A DNA stretch of 64,000 nucleotides, taken from positions 1 through 64,000 of the forward strand of contig NZ_NFKF01000001.1 in assembly GCF_002160255.1 (NCBI RefSeq), in the 5' to 3' direction. A model generated the notes under the pieces. It worked only from the letters and a program-made list of their open reading frames with translations. It had not been told where the DNA came from and made no database searches. Source of the stretch: Olsenella sp. An188. Lineage in GTDB: Bacteria > Actinomycetota > Coriobacteriia > Coriobacteriales > Atopobiaceae. Shown here one piece after another: positions 7,522 to 16,557 of the stretch. The translations under genes were made by a program, and so were the position numbers. Position 1 is the stretch's first letter. The number at the start of each line of letters is the position of its first letter.

Positions 7522-8861
7522 TGGCTGCCGAGAAGGGCGCCGCGCCCCTCTCCGTCACCGACGCGGTGGCGCTCGCCAAGGGCGCCGTCTCCGCGTGGCC
7601 CACGCTCGTGGTCAACGGCGAGGTCTCCGGGTTCCGCGGCCCCAACGCCCGCTCGGGCCACTGCTACTTCGAGGTGAAGGACGACGGCGCCTCGATGAGC
7701 GTCATCGTGTGGCGCGGCACCGCGGCGAAGATGGGCTTCGAGCTGCGCGACGGGCTCTCGGTCCAGCTCACGGGCAAGTTCGACGTCTACAAGGCGTCCG
7801 GCAAGCTCTCCTTCGTGGCGAGCAAGGTCGAGGCGGCGGGCGAGGGGCTCCTGCGCCAGCAGGTCGCGGAGCTCGCGCGGCGCCTCGAGCGCGAGGGCCT
7901 CATGGCGGACGAGCGCAAGAGGCGCGTCCCGGTGTTCTGCTCGCGCGTCTGCGTGGTGACGTCGCTCTCCGGCTCGGTCATCGAGGACGTCAAGCGCACG
8001 CTCGCCCGCAGGAACCCCCTCGTGGAGATCGACGTGGTCGGCTGCTCGGTGCAGGGCGCGGACGCCCCGGCCACCATCGTCCGGGCCCTCGGCACCGCCG
8101 CCTCGTCCCACCCCGACGCGATACTGCTCGTGCGCGGGGGCGGCTCGTTCGAGGACCTCATGTGCTTCAACGACGAGTCCGTGGCGCGCGCCATCGCCGG
8201 CTGCGAGGTCCCGGTGGTCACCGGGATCGGCCACGAGCCCGACACCACGATCGCCGACATGGTGGCGGACCGGCGCGCCTCGACCCCGACGGCCGCCGCC
8301 GAGTCGGTCGCCCCCGCCATCGACGAGGTGGAGCGGCAGATGCTCCAGCGCCAGGTCAGGCTCGGTCGCGCCATGTCCGCGGCGATCGAGGTGCGGCGCC
8401 AGAGGGCAGACGCCCTCGGGCGCGTGATGGCCGCCTCGGCCGAGGGCGAGCTCGCGCGCCGCCGCGTGGCGCTCGACGGCTTCGCGGCCCGGCGCTGCCT
8501 CACCGACCCGCTCGCCCCCGTGCGCGACCGCGCCGCGGACCTCGCGCAGACCGAGGAGCGGCTCCACGACGCCATCCCACGCGCCCTCTCGCGCGACCGC
8601 GAGGGAGTGGAGCGCTCCGGGAGGCGCCTTGTGGAGGTCTCCGCGCGCCTCACCCGTCCCGCCGAGGCCACGCTCGCACGCCTCGCCGCGTCGCTCGACG
8701 CGCTCTCGCCGCTCTCGGTGCTCTCCCGCGGCTACGCCATCGCGCGCGACGCGCGCGGTCACGTGATGAAGGACGCCGCCGAGCTCTCGGCGGGCGACGA
8801 GGTCACCGTGCTGCTCGGCTCGGGGTCGTTCGGCGCGAGCGTCACGAGCGTAAACGTCTAG
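7521..8861 (+). CDS. xseA: Exodeoxyribonuclease VII large subunit
   Basis: A 446-residue catalytic subunit of exonuclease VII, which degrades single-stranded DNA from both ends. An N-terminal OB-fold region (VVNGEVSGFR through LTGKFDVY) is followed by the catalytic domain with VTSLSGSVIEDVKRTLARRNP, ILLVRGGGSFEDLMCFNDESVARAI and the signature GIGHEPDTTIADMVADRRASTPTAAAE. A coiled-coil middle region and a C-terminal SVLSRGYAIARDARG segment complete the family layout. It is translationally coupled to the metallopeptidase upstream and lies 30 bases before xseB. Confidence 0.97.
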   Translation: MAAEKGAAPLSVTDAVALAKGAVSAWPTLVVNGEVSGFRGPNARSGHCYFEVKDDGASMSVIVWRGTAAKMGFELRDGLSVQLTGKFDVYKASGKLSFVASKVEAAGEGLLRQQVAELARRLEREGLMADERKRRVPVFCSRVCVVTSLSGSVIEDVKRTLARRNPLVEIDVVGCSVQGADAPATIVRALGTAASSHPDAILLVRGGGSFEDLMCFNDESVARAIAGCEVPVVTGIGHEPDTTIADMVADRRASTPTAAAESVAPAIDEVERQMLQRQVRLGRAMSAAIEVRRQRADALGRVMAASAEGELARRRVALDGFAARRCLTDPLAPVRDRAADLAQTEERLHDAIPRALSRDREGVERSGRRLVEVSARLTRPAEATLARLAASLDALSPLSVLSRGYAIARDARGHVMKDAAELSAGDEVTVLLGSGSFGASVTSVNV

Positions 8862-8891
8862 CTGGGGCACGTGCCCCGAGAGGAGAGAAAC

Positions 8892-9164
8892 ATGTCAGAG
8901 ACGACCTACCGCCCCATCGACGAGATGACCTTCAAGGAGGCCTCGGTCGAGCTCGAGCAGATCGTGCGCTCCCTCGAGGGCGGCGAGCTCGAGCTCGAGG
9001 AGTCGCTCGAGCGCTATAGCCGCGGCGTCGAGCTGCTGAGGAGCCTGCGCGAGCGCCTCGCGTCTGCCGAGCAGCGTGTCCGCGTCCTTCTCGACGCCAC
9101 GGACGAGAACGCCCCCGTGACCGACACCGCCTCCGCGCCGAGCACCGCCTACATCAACGAGTAA
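8892..9164 (+). CDS. xseB: Exodeoxyribonuclease VII small subunit
   Basis: A 90-residue small subunit that binds the coiled-coil stalk of XseA. The family core is MTFKEASVELEQIVRSLEGG followed by the ELELEESLERYSRGVELLR helix, with a short Thr/Ala-rich tail. ATG 8892 follows GAGAGGAGAG. It lies directly after xseA and before the HIT gene, all on one strand with 30-base gaps, so one transcript is likely. Confidence 0.96.
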   Translation: MSETTYRPIDEMTFKEASVELEQIVRSLEGGELELEESLERYSRGVELLRSLRERLASAEQRVRVLLDATDENAPVTDTASAPSTAYINE

Positions 9165-9193
9165 GCCAGCCACCCGAGAAGAGGGGAGAGACC

Positions 9194-9538
9194 ATGTCCG
9201 ACTGCGTCTTCTGCAAGATCGCCAACGGGGAGATCCCGAGCGAGTTCCTCTACGAGGACGACAACGTCGTGGCGTTCAGGGACCTCAATCCGCAGGCGCC
9301 CGTCCACGTCCTCGTGGTCCCCAAGGCCCACCACGAGAACTTCGTCGACGACGTCCCCGCCGAGACGCTCGCCTCCATGGAGCGCGCCGTGCGCGCCGTC
9401 GCCGAGGCGACCGGCGTCTCCGAGTCGGGGTTCCGCTGCATCATGAACACGGGCGCCGCCGCCGGGCAGACGGTCATGCACCTGCACATGCACGTCCTCG
9501 GCGGCCGCGACCTCGGCGAGGGGCTCATCCCGGCCTAG
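9194..9538 (+). CDS. HIT-family nucleotide-binding hydrolase
   Basis: A 114-residue histidine-triad protein of the Hint type that cleaves purine nucleoside phosphoramidates or related adenylates. It begins CVFCKIANGEIPSEFLYEDD, as in Hint proteins, and ends with the catalytic triad motif QTVMHLHMHVLGGRDLG. Length and both motifs match the family. The start ATG 9194 has AGAGGGGAGAG upstream. It is the last gene before the ackA promoter region. Confidence 0.96.
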   Translation: MSDCVFCKIANGEIPSEFLYEDDNVVAFRDLNPQAPVHVLVVPKAHHENFVDDVPAETLASMERAVRAVAEATGVSESGFRCIMNTGAAAGQTVMHLHMHVLGGRDLGEGLIPA

Positions 9539-9620
9539 GCGCGGCGCACGCCCGCCGACGCGCTCGCCCTCCCGCACAAAACCCACACGTCCCGCGCCGA
9601 ACTCGCGGTGCGCGAGGGCG

Positions 9621-9626
9621 TATTAT
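9621..9626 (+). promoter_or_regulatory. Candidate -10 element for ackA
   Basis: TATTAT lies 54 bases upstream of the ackA ATG (9680), in an AT-rich patch inside a GC-rich leader. A short hairpin (CTCGCG, 3-base loop, CGCGAG) sits just before it at 9601-9615. No clear -35 is seen. Confidence 0.4.
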
Positions 9627-9679
9627 ATGAACGTTGTTGGGAAATCCGGAGGGCGGGGGAGTCCCGCGAGAGGAGAGTC

Positions 9680-10849
9680 ATGAACGTTCTGGTCATCAAT
9701 GCTGGTAGCTCGTCGCTCAAGTACCAGCTCCTCGACGTCGACACGCGCGAGGTCTACGCCAAGGGCAACTGCGAGCGCATCGGCATCGACGGCTCGTTCG
9801 TCGGCCACCAGGAGATGGGCGGGGAGAAGCAGAAGCTCGAGGTCGCGCTGCCGGACCACAAGACCGCCATCCGCCACGTCTTCGACATCCTCAAGACCAT
9901 CGACAAGCCCATCGGCGGCATCGGCCACCGCGTGGTCCAGGGCGGCTGGTACTTCCCCGAGTCTGCCGTCGTGACCGACGAGACGCTCGGCTGGGTCCGC
10001 GAGGTCGCCCCGCTCGCGCCGCTCCACAACTACGCCGAGGCCGACGTCATCGAGATCTGCCGCGAGATGTTCCCCGAGATCGGAAACGTCATCGTCCCGG
10101 ACACCGCCTTCCACTACAACATGCCCGAGCGCGCCTGGCGCTACGCCCTGCCGCGTGACGTGGTGGACAAGTACCACGTGCGCAAGTACGGCGCCCACGG
10201 CACGAGCCACCGCTTCATCTGGCGCACCGTCCACGAGCTCATGGGCGACAAGACCCACAAGCTCGTGAGCTGCCACCTCGGCTCCGGCGCCAGCCTCTGC
10301 GCCATCGAGGACGGCCAGTGCATGGACACCACGATGGGCCTCACCCCGCTCGACGGCCTCATCATGGGCACGCGCTGCGGCACCCTCGACCCCGCCACGG
10401 TCTTCTACCTCAACCGCGTGGGCGGCTACTCGATCGACGACATCGACACGATGATGAACAAGCAGTCCGGCCTCCTCGCCGTCTCGGGCGTCTCCTCCGA
10501 CTCCCGCGACATCGAGGACGGCGCCGCGAAGGGCGACGAGAACTGCCAGATGGCGCTCGACATGTTCTACTACCGCACCGCCCAGCTCTTCGCCGAGATG
10601 GCCTCCTCGATGGAGGGCGTCGACACCATGGCCTTCACGGCCGGCATCGGCGAGAACGCCCCCGAGATGCGCGCCGGCGTCGCCGAGCGCCTCGCCTGGA
10701 TGGGCGTCAAGATCGATCCCGAGAAGAACGCCGTGCGCTCGGACGAGCCGCGCGTCATCTCCACGGACGACTCCGCCATCACCGTCCTGGTGGTCCCGAC
10801 CAACGAGGAGTACATGATCGCCCTCGACGTCGAGGAGCTCCTCGGCTAG
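9680..10849 (+). CDS. ackA: Acetate kinase
   Basis: A 389-residue enzyme that converts acetyl phosphate and ADP to acetate and ATP, the energy-yielding last step of fermentation. The ASKHA-fold phosphate motif MNVLVINAGSSSLKYQLLD opens the protein. GHRVVQGG, DTAFH, GAHGTSHRF, CHLGSGASLCAI and FTAGIGENAPEMR are all present. Start ATG 9680 follows AGAGGAGAG. Its pathway partner pta is not adjacent: it lies about 9 kb away on the opposite strand (19468-20454). A strong hairpin with T-tract follows. Confidence 0.98.
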   Translation: MNVLVINAGSSSLKYQLLDVDTREVYAKGNCERIGIDGSFVGHQEMGGEKQKLEVALPDHKTAIRHVFDILKTIDKPIGGIGHRVVQGGWYFPESAVVTDETLGWVREVAPLAPLHNYAEADVIEICREMFPEIGNVIVPDTAFHYNMPERAWRYALPRDVVDKYHVRKYGAHGTSHRFIWRTVHELMGDKTHKLVSCHLGSGASLCAIEDGQCMDTTMGLTPLDGLIMGTRCGTLDPATVFYLNRVGGYSIDDIDTMMNKQSGLLAVSGVSSDSRDIEDGAAKGDENCQMALDMFYYRTAQLFAEMASSMEGVDTMAFTAGIGENAPEMRAGVAERLAWMGVKIDPEKNAVRSDEPRVISTDDSAITVLVVPTNEEYMIALDVEELLG

Positions 10850-10876
10850 GTTCCCAGGGCACCTCGGCTCACCTTC

Positions 10877-10910
10877 GGGCGGTCCCGGCACGCGTCGGGG
10901 CCGCCCTTTT
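10877..10910 (+). terminator. Rho-independent terminator after ackA
   Basis: GGGCGGTCCCG pairs with the downstream CGGGGCCGCCC around a short loop and is followed by TTTT (10907-10910). It begins 28 bases after the ackA stop. Confidence 0.8.
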
Positions 10911-11037
10911 GCGTCCGCGCCCAGCCGTCCCGTGGTTATCGGTTGATTTCCAAGCGCCCCGGTATGAATAGAGGCGCCTGAAAGTTGGGTAGACTTCAGA
11001 AATATGCACTGCGGAACCCAAGGGAAAGGAACGCAGG

Positions 11038-12012
11038 ATGTCCATCAACGACCTCATGCTCAGCCGTCGCCAGGCCCTCGGCTTCGGCGCCGCCGCGCTC
11101 GCGACCTTCGGCCTCGCCGCCTGCGACTCGGGCGAGGGCGCGGACGCCCCGTCCACCGGCTCCGACGACCAGGCCTCTGAGGAGGCCCAGCTCGACGCCG
11201 AGGCCTATGACGCGCTCATCGCCACCGGCGCCGTGGCCACCGACGAGGAGATCGCCGCCAGCGAGTGGGCTACCAAGGTCAAGGAGGCCGGCACCATGCG
11301 CATCGGCGGCGTCCAGACCTCGATGCTCTTCTCGCTGCTCAACGAGGTGGACGGCAAGACGCGCGGCTTTGACGCCGGCCTCTCCCAGCTGCTCACGCGC
11401 TACATCCTGGGCGACGAGAACGCACAGGAGATCACGCAGGTCACCTCAAACACCCGCGAGAGCGTCCTGCAGAACGACCAGGTGGACGCCGTCTTCGCCA
11501 CCTACTCGATCAACGACGAGCGCAAGGAGGTTATCTCCTTCGCCGGCCCGTACTACACCACCCAGCAGTCCATCCTCGTGATGGCCGACAACACGGACAT
11601 CAACTCCGTGGAGGACCTCGCCGGCCGCAACGTGGCCGCGCAGTCCGGCTCCACCGGCCCCTCCATCCTCGAGGAGTACGCGCCGGACGCCAACGTCCAG
11701 GAGTTCGCCACCGACGAGGAGGCGAGAAGCGCCCTCGAGCAGGGCCGCGTGGACGCCTACGTCATCGACACCGCCATGCAGATGGGCAGCATGACGCGCA
11801 ACCCCGGCCGCTACCGACTGGCCGGAGAGGAGTTCGGCCCCGTCGACCCCTACGGCATCGGCCTGCCGCACGACTCCGACGGCGTCGAGTTCGTCAACGC
11901 GTGGCTGCAGCGCATCGAGGACGAGGGCATGTGGGCCGACCTCTGGAAGGTCTGCATCGGCGACCGCGCCGGCATCGACACCGTGCCGGAGCCGCCCGCC
12001 ATCGGCGCCTAG
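11038..12012 (+). CDS. Polar amino acid ABC transporter, substrate-binding lipoprotein
   Basis: A 324-residue extracellular binding protein. The N-terminus LSRRQALGFGAAALATFGLAAC has a twin-arginine motif and a lipobox (LAAC, Cys about residue 30). That predicts a lipid-anchored protein exported through Tat or Sec. An acidic Ser/Asp linker follows, then a type-2 periplasmic binding domain (MRIGGVQTSMLFSLLNEVDGKTRGFDAGLSQLLTRYILG; later SVEDLAGRNVAAQSGSTGPS). The fold and operon suggest glutamate, glutamine or related polar amino acids. It is followed by a stable hairpin, then permeases and ATPase, as expected when the binding protein is made in excess. Confidence 0.9.
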   Translation: MSINDLMLSRRQALGFGAAALATFGLAACDSGEGADAPSTGSDDQASEEAQLDAEAYDALIATGAVATDEEIAASEWATKVKEAGTMRIGGVQTSMLFSLLNEVDGKTRGFDAGLSQLLTRYILGDENAQEITQVTSNTRESVLQNDQVDAVFATYSINDERKEVISFAGPYYTTQQSILVMADNTDINSVEDLAGRNVAAQSGSTGPSILEEYAPDANVQEFATDEEARSALEQGRVDAYVIDTAMQMGSMTRNPGRYRLAGEEFGPVDPYGIGLPHDSDGVEFVNAWLQRIEDEGMWADLWKVCIGDRAGIDTVPEPPAIGA

Positions 12013-12041
12013 CGCAGGCGCCTCTCGGTCTTGAATCGCAC

Positions 12042-12080
12042 GCGGGGCCCGTCGCTCACGCAGGAGGTGACGGGCCCCGC
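12042..12080 (+). promoter_or_regulatory. Perfect 12-bp stem-loop between binding protein and permease genes
   Basis: GCGGGGCCCGTC and its exact complement GACGGGCCCCGC flank a 15-base loop. There is no T-tract after it, and the permease RBS follows within 20 bases. It reads as an mRNA-stabilising or partial read-through element that lets the binding protein be expressed above the membrane subunits, rather than a full terminator. Confidence 0.65.
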
Positions 12081-12097
12081 ACGCGTAAGGAGGTTCC

Positions 12098-12757
12098 ATG
12101 GGGCTCACCGAGCTTCTCGGCACATACGGGCAGAACTACCTGAACGGACTGCTCACCACCTGGTCGCTGACGGCGGTCTCCTTCGTCTTCGTGATGGTGC
12201 TCGCCGTCGCCGTGACCGTCATGCGGGTCTCGCCGTTCGCGCCGCTGCGCGTGGTCGGCGACCTCTACGTGCAGGTCTTCAGGAACATCCCCGGCGTCGC
12301 CCTGCTCATCATCATCGCCTACGCCCTGCCTGACCTGAACGTGGTGCTCGACTGGCGCACCTGCGTCATCGTGACCACCATCCTCATGGGCTCGGCCTTC
12401 GGCTCCGAGAACTTCATGAGCGGCATCAACACCATCGGCGTGGGCCAGATTGAGGCGGCGCGCTCCATCGGGCTGTCCTTCGGGCAGATCCTGCGCCGCA
12501 TCGTGATCCCGCAGGCGCTCAGGACCACGGTGCTGCCCATGACCAACCTGCTCATCGCCGTGATGCTCACCACGGCCCTCGGCTCGCAGGTGCCGCTCAG
12601 CCCGCAGGAGCTCACGGGCGTCGTCTCCTACGTCAACACGCGCGCCACGGGCGGCATCCTGGCGTTTCTCGTCTCTGCCGTGGGCTACGTGGGCACCGCG
12701 CTGGTCATCTCGCTCGCGGGCAACCGCATCGACAGGAGGGTGAGGATTCTCCGATGA
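12098..12757 (+). CDS. Polar amino acid ABC transporter, permease subunit 1 (GluC-like)
   Basis: A 219-residue permease of the His/Glu/Gln/Arg family. After the N-terminal span (GLLTTWSLTAVSFVFVMVLAVAVTVM), it shows FRNIPGVALLIIIAYALPD and the ATPase-coupling EAA loop QIEAARSIGLSFGQILRRIVIPQALR. About five membrane spans are visible. It starts at ATG 12098 behind AAGGAGG. The stop overlaps the next permease (ATGA), so the two form a coupled heterodimer pair. Confidence 0.93.
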   Translation: MGLTELLGTYGQNYLNGLLTTWSLTAVSFVFVMVLAVAVTVMRVSPFAPLRVVGDLYVQVFRNIPGVALLIIIAYALPDLNVVLDWRTCVIVTTILMGSAFGSENFMSGINTIGVGQIEAARSIGLSFGQILRRIVIPQALRTTVLPMTNLLIAVMLTTALGSQVPLSPQELTGVVSYVNTRATGGILAFLVSAVGYVGTALVISLAGNRIDRRVRILR

Positions 12758-13584
12758 GCAGAGCAAACTCCGCGACCTCCATGCGCGACGCCCTCTACGA
12801 GGCTCCCGGCCCGCGCACGCGCCGCAAGATCGTCGTCGGGACGGTCATCTCGCTGGCGCTCGTGGCCCTGGGCGTGGCGGCCGTCATCCGCCAGTTCTAC
12901 GTCACCGGCCAGCTCGCGCCGCGCTACTGGTCGTTCCTCCTCGAGTGGACCACCTGGCGCTTCCTGCTCCAGGGCCTCATGGGCACCGTGCAGGTGGCGC
13001 TCACGGCGGGCGTCATCGCGCTCGTCCTGGGCCTGCTGCTGATGCTCGGGCGCACGAGCGGCGTCCGGCCGCTCTCGGCGCTCTGCCGCGTGGTCACGGA
13101 CTTCTTCCGCGGCGTCCCGAGCCTGCTGCTCATCTATTTCTTCTTCTTTGTGCCGGCGCAGCTCGGGCTCAAGATGCCGAGCTTCTGGATGCTCACGCTC
13201 CCGGTGGCGCTGGCCGCCTCGGGCGTGCTCGCGGAGGTGTTTCGCGCCGGCGTCAACGCCGTGCCCAGGGGCCAGGTGGAGGCCGCCATGTCGATCGGCC
13301 TCTCGTCGGCCAAGACGATGTTCAAGATCGTGCTGCCGCAGGCCGTGCGCTACGTGATCCCCTCGCTCATCGCCCAGCTCGTGGTGGTCGTCAAGGACAC
13401 GACGGTGGCCTACGTGGTGAGCTACCCCGACCTCATGCAGAACGCGCGCGTCCTCATCACGAGCTACGACGCGCTCGTCTCCATGTACCTGGTGGTGGCC
13501 GTCATCTACATCCTCATCAACTACCTGATCAACAGGGCGTCCGTCTATATCGCAAACAAGACCGGCGTCAAGATCATCCGCTAA
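12754..13584 (+). CDS. Polar amino acid ABC transporter, permease subunit 2 (GluD-like)
   Basis: A 276-residue partner permease with a longer cytoplasmic N-terminus (about 30 residues). Spans include VVGTVISLALVALGVAAVI; the coupling loop is GQVEAAMSIGLSSAKTMFKIVLPQAVRYVIP. The motif DFFRGVPSLLLIYFFFFVP matches the family. ATG 12754 overlaps the preceding stop by four bases. It pairs with the upstream permease to form the transmembrane channel. Confidence 0.93.
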   Translation: MSRANSATSMRDALYEAPGPRTRRKIVVGTVISLALVALGVAAVIRQFYVTGQLAPRYWSFLLEWTTWRFLLQGLMGTVQVALTAGVIALVLGLLLMLGRTSGVRPLSALCRVVTDFFRGVPSLLLIYFFFFVPAQLGLKMPSFWMLTLPVALAASGVLAEVFRAGVNAVPRGQVEAAMSIGLSSAKTMFKIVLPQAVRYVIPSLIAQLVVVVKDTTVAYVVSYPDLMQNARVLITSYDALVSMYLVVAVIYILINYLINRASVYIANKTGVKIIR

Positions 13585-13605
13585 ACCGCGTCCGATCGGA
13601 GAGCC

Positions 13606-14370
13606 ATGAAAGAGCAAAGTGCCGCCGAGAAGAGCGTGCCCGTCATCGAGCTTCGCCACGTCGACAAGCACTTCGGAGACCTGCACGTCCTGCGAGACAT
13701 CAACCTCACCGTCGAGAAGGGCGAGGTGCTCGTGGTGATCGGGCCCTCCGGCTCGGGCAAGTCAACGATGTGCCGCACCATCAACCGTCTCGAGACCATA
13801 GACTCCGGAGAGATCCTCATCGAGGGCGAGCCGCTGCCGCAGGAGGGCGCCGAGCTCACGCGCATGCGCGCCGAGCTGGGTATGGTGTTCCAGCAGTTCA
13901 ACCTCTTCGCCCACATGACGATCCTCGACAACGTGACCCTGGGCCCGCGCGAGGTGCTCGGCGTCCCCAGGGACGAGGCCGAGAGGCGCGCCATGGAGCT
14001 GCTCGAGCGCGTGGGCGTGGCCGAGCAGGCCCAGAAGGTGCCCGCGCAGCTCTCGGGCGGGCAGCAGCAGCGCGCCGCCATCGCCCGCTCGCTCGCCATG
14101 AGGCCCAAGGCCATGATGTTCGACGAGCCCACGAGCGCCCTTGACCCCGAGATGATCAACGAGGTGCTCGACGTCATGGTGGAGCTCGCGCGCGAGGGCA
14201 TGACGATGGTCGTGGTCACGCACGAGATGAACTTCGCCCGGCGCGTGGCCGACCGCGTGGTCTTCATGGCGGACGGCCAGATCGTCGAGGAGGGCGCCCC
14301 TGACGAGTTCTTCGACCACCCCAGGACCCAGCGCGCCCGCGACTTCCTGGACTCCATCAAGGGCCACTAG
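13606..14370 (+). CDS. Polar amino acid ABC transporter, ATP-binding subunit (GlnQ/GluA-like)
   Basis: A 254-residue ABC ATPase that energises the transporter. Motifs in order: Walker [11 protein letters not shown] (about residue 47), Q-loop [14 protein letters not shown], signature [17 protein letters not shown], Walker [15 protein letters not shown], and switch His [16 protein letters not shown]. These match the polar amino acid importers closely. It follows the permeases by 21 bases and precedes the amidotransferase-like hydrolase by 62 bases. Confidence 0.96.
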   Translation: MKEQSAAEKSVPVIELRHVDKHFGDLHVLRDINLTVEKGEVLVVIGPSGSGKSTMCRTINRLETIDSGEILIEGEPLPQEGAELTRMRAELGMVFQQFNLFAHMTILDNVTLGPREVLGVPRDEAERRAMELLERVGVAEQAQKVPAQLSGGQQQRAAIARSLAMRPKAMMFDEPTSALDPEMINEVLDVMVELAREGMTMVVVTHEMNFARRVADRVVFMADGQIVEEGAPDEFFDHPRTQRARDFLDSIKGH

Positions 14371-14432
14371 CCAGGCCCCTGACCCTACCGCATCATCAAC
14401 GAGCCTTCCGATTTCGAAAGGAGCCATCCCGC

Positions 14433-15182
14433 ATGGCCTCACGTCGCCCCCTGATTCTCATCACCCCGCGTTGGGAGCAGCAGGTCCCGAGCGTGCGCGT
14501 GCCTGAGCCGCTCGCGCCCGAGGAGACCATGGCCTGCGTCTTCGCGGACGCCATCGTGGCCGCGGGGGGCACGCCGCTCATGATGGCGCTCACGGAGGAC
14601 GAGGGCGTCATCGACGGCTACCTCGAGATGGCCGACGGCATCGCGGTGCCGGGCGGCCAGGACGTCGACCCGCGCCTGTGGGGGGACGACTCCGGCTACG
14701 ACGAGGCGCTGCTGTGCCACGAGCGCGACGCGTTCGAGGGCCGCGTGCTGCGCCGCGCGCTCGAGCTCGACAAGCCCGTCTTCACCACCTGCCGCGGCAC
14801 GCAGCTCCTCAACGTGGTCCTCGGCGGCACGCTCTGCATGGACGTTCCGGGCCTCGAGCCCCGCGAGGGGATGGCGCTGTGGCGCCACCAGATGGTGCTC
14901 ACGGACCCCGTGCACCCGGTGGAGGTAGAGGAGGGGTCGCTGCTCTCCCGCGCGCTCGGCGGCGCTACGCTCGTGCAGGCCAACTCGAGCCACCACTGCT
15001 GTGTCGAGCGGCTCGGCGAGGGGGTGCGGCTCGTGGCGCGCGCCACGGACGGCGTGCCGGAGGGCATCGAGGTCGAGGGCAGGCGCTTCGCGCTCGGCGT
15101 GCAGTGGCACCCCGAGTACACCTGGCGCAGCCTCGAGACGGACTTCTCGCTGTGGCGCTCGTTCGTCGAGGCGTGCCGCTAG
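14433..15182 (+). CDS. Class-I glutamine amidotransferase-like hydrolase (peptidase C26, PuuD-like)
   Basis: A 249-residue protein of the gamma-glutamyl-gamma-aminobutyrate hydrolase family. The catalytic cysteine is in FTTCRGTQLLNVVLGG (nucleophile elbow CRGTQ) and the catalytic His/Glu pair in GVQWHPEYTW. It has no synthetase domain, so it acts as a stand-alone hydrolase. Its position as the last gene of the amino-acid ABC operon suggests it splits an imported gamma-glutamyl compound; that is inference. ATG 14433 follows AAAGGAG. Its TAG stop interlocks with that of the convergent acetyltransferase (CTAG, 15179-15182). Confidence 0.87.
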   Translation: MASRRPLILITPRWEQQVPSVRVPEPLAPEETMACVFADAIVAAGGTPLMMALTEDEGVIDGYLEMADGIAVPGGQDVDPRLWGDDSGYDEALLCHERDAFEGRVLRRALELDKPVFTTCRGTQLLNVVLGGTLCMDVPGLEPREGMALWRHQMVLTDPVHPVEVEEGSLLSRALGGATLVQANSSHHCCVERLGEGVRLVARATDGVPEGIEVEGRRFALGVQWHPEYTWRSLETDFSLWRSFVEACR

Positions 15183-15673
15183 GCGCGCACGAAGTGGTAC
15201 GCCACGCGCGGGGTGCCGTCGTCGCAGATGACGGTGCCGCGGCGGACGAAGCCCGCGCGCTCGAGCGCGCGCTGCATGGGGAGGTTGAGCTCGTGCGTGT
15301 CCGCTCGCACGTTGTCGTGGCGCTCGCAGAGCCAGGCGAGGAGCGCGCCCCCGCGGCCATGCCCGCTCTCGGCCACCGCGAGCCGGTGCATCACGGTGTA
15401 GGGCCCGTCGTTGAGCCACGGCTCGCCCTCTATCGAGGTATAGGTGCGGTCCGGCCCCGGCAGCACGCTCATGCAGCCCACGGGGCCCGCTCCCTCGTCG
15501 AGCACCCACAGCCAGCCGCCCGCGAGGTCGCGCGCGGCGCTCTCGCGGCCGGGGTAGCCGCCCACCCACTGCACGTCGTTTCCGTTGGCGCGCATGAAGG
15601 CCCGGGCTGCGTCGTAGATCGCAGCCACCGCGTCGAGGTCTGCCTCGGTCGCCGGGCGTATGTCGGCGGCCAC
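15179..15673 (-). CDS. GNAT-family N-acetyltransferase
   Basis: A 164-residue GNAT protein. N-terminal DIRPATEADLDAVAAIYDAAR is the usual beta1-alpha1 opening. The acetyl-CoA loop is VAESGHGRGGALLAWL and the C-terminal block is NLPMQRALERAGFVRRGTV. The acetyl acceptor is unknown. It starts at GTG 15673, overlapping the epimerase-like gene's stop by one base (TAGTG), so the two are coupled. Confidence 0.87.
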   Translation of the reverse strand: MAADIRPATEADLDAVAAIYDAARAFMRANGNDVQWVGGYPGRESAARDLAGGWLWVLDEGAGPVGCMSVLPGPDRTYTSIEGEPWLNDGPYTVMHRLAVAESGHGRGGALLAWLCERHDNVRADTHELNLPMQRALERAGFVRRGTVICDDGTPRVAYHFVRA

Positions 15674-16557
15674 TAGAGGGGCCTCATCGAGAAGGTCTTC
15701 TCGCAGGACTCACCCGGGGCGAGGGTGATGGTGCCGCGCTTCTCCTCGAAGACGTCGGACTCGTCGTAGGCGGTGGCGCAGCCCACCCACGGCTCGATCG
15801 CCACGAACGGCGCGTCCACGGACGCCGTCCACACGCCCAGGTAGTCGAACCCGTCGAAGGACACCTCCACGCCGTGGCCCGCCGGCCCCTCCAGGCGCAC
15901 GCTGCGCCCGGGGACGTCGACCAGCACCACCGTGAGCAGGCGCTCGAAGAGCTCGTGGGAGAGGGGCAGGCGGTCAGCGTCGCGCATGACCTCGTGCGTG
16001 ACGGAGAAGTCGTGCAGCCCCGCCTCGTCGATCGTGGGTACGACGGCCGTCCACCGCTCGGGGAAGACGAGCGCGTAGTCCGAGAAGGACGCCCCCTCGT
16101 CGCCGGGCGCGGGCACGTTGAAGGCCGGGTGGCCGCCGAGCGTGAAGGGCAGGTCGACCGAGCCGGTGTTGGTCACGGCGAAGGTCTGGGAGAGCGCGCC
16201 GTCCGCGACGGCGTAGGTCATGTTGAGGCGGAAGTCGAAGGGGTAGGCCGCGCGCGTCTCGTCCGTGGAGGAGAGCTCGAAGGTCACGTGGCTCTCGCCC
16301 CTCTCGACGACGGCGTGGTCGTAGAGGCGCGCGATGCCGTGGCGCTTGAGGCTCACGGGACCCTGTGCGCTCTTGGCGTGGTCGTTTCGCAGGCAGCCGA
16401 CGATGGGGAAGAGAACCGGGGCCCGGCGCGGCCAGAAGCGCTCGTCGCCCTGCCAGAGGTACTCCGCGCCGCCCAGCGTGAGGCTCATGAGCTGAGCTCC
16501 CATGGAGTCGATGCGTGCGCCGACCGTGCCGTCCGAGATGGAGACGATCTCCGACAT
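15673..16557 (-). CDS. Aldose 1-epimerase family protein (LacX-like)
   Basis: A 294-residue protein of the galactose mutarotase superfamily. Recognisable blocks are GAQLMSLTLGGAEYLWQGDERFWPRRAPVLFPIVG, the KRHGIARL segment, and FTLGGHPAFNVP with the conserved His and the downstream acidic pair region. This matches the LacX/YeaD-type subgroup, which binds hexoses or hexose phosphates; the precise sugar is not determinable. Start ATG 16557. It is divergent from pckA across a 246-base AT-richer gap. Confidence 0.88.
   Translation of the reverse strand: MSEIVSISDGTVGARIDSMGAQLMSLTLGGAEYLWQGDERFWPRRAPVLFPIVGCLRNDHAKSAQGPVSLKRHGIARLYDHAVVERGESHVTFELSSTDETRAAYPFDFRLNMTYAVADGALSQTFAVTNTGSVDLPFTLGGHPAFNVPAPGDEGASFSDYALVFPERWTAVVPTIDEAGLHDFSVTHEVMRDADRLPLSHELFERLLTVVLVDVPGRSVRLEGPAGHGVEVSFDGFDYLGVWTASVDAPFVAIEPWVGCATAYDESDVFEEKRGTITLAPGESCEKTFSMRPL

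Noticed and set aside
12042-12080. A rho-independent terminator ending the binding-protein transcript
   Set aside because: The stem is perfect but no T-tract follows and the permease RBS comes directly after, so read-through with partial stabilisation is a better reading.
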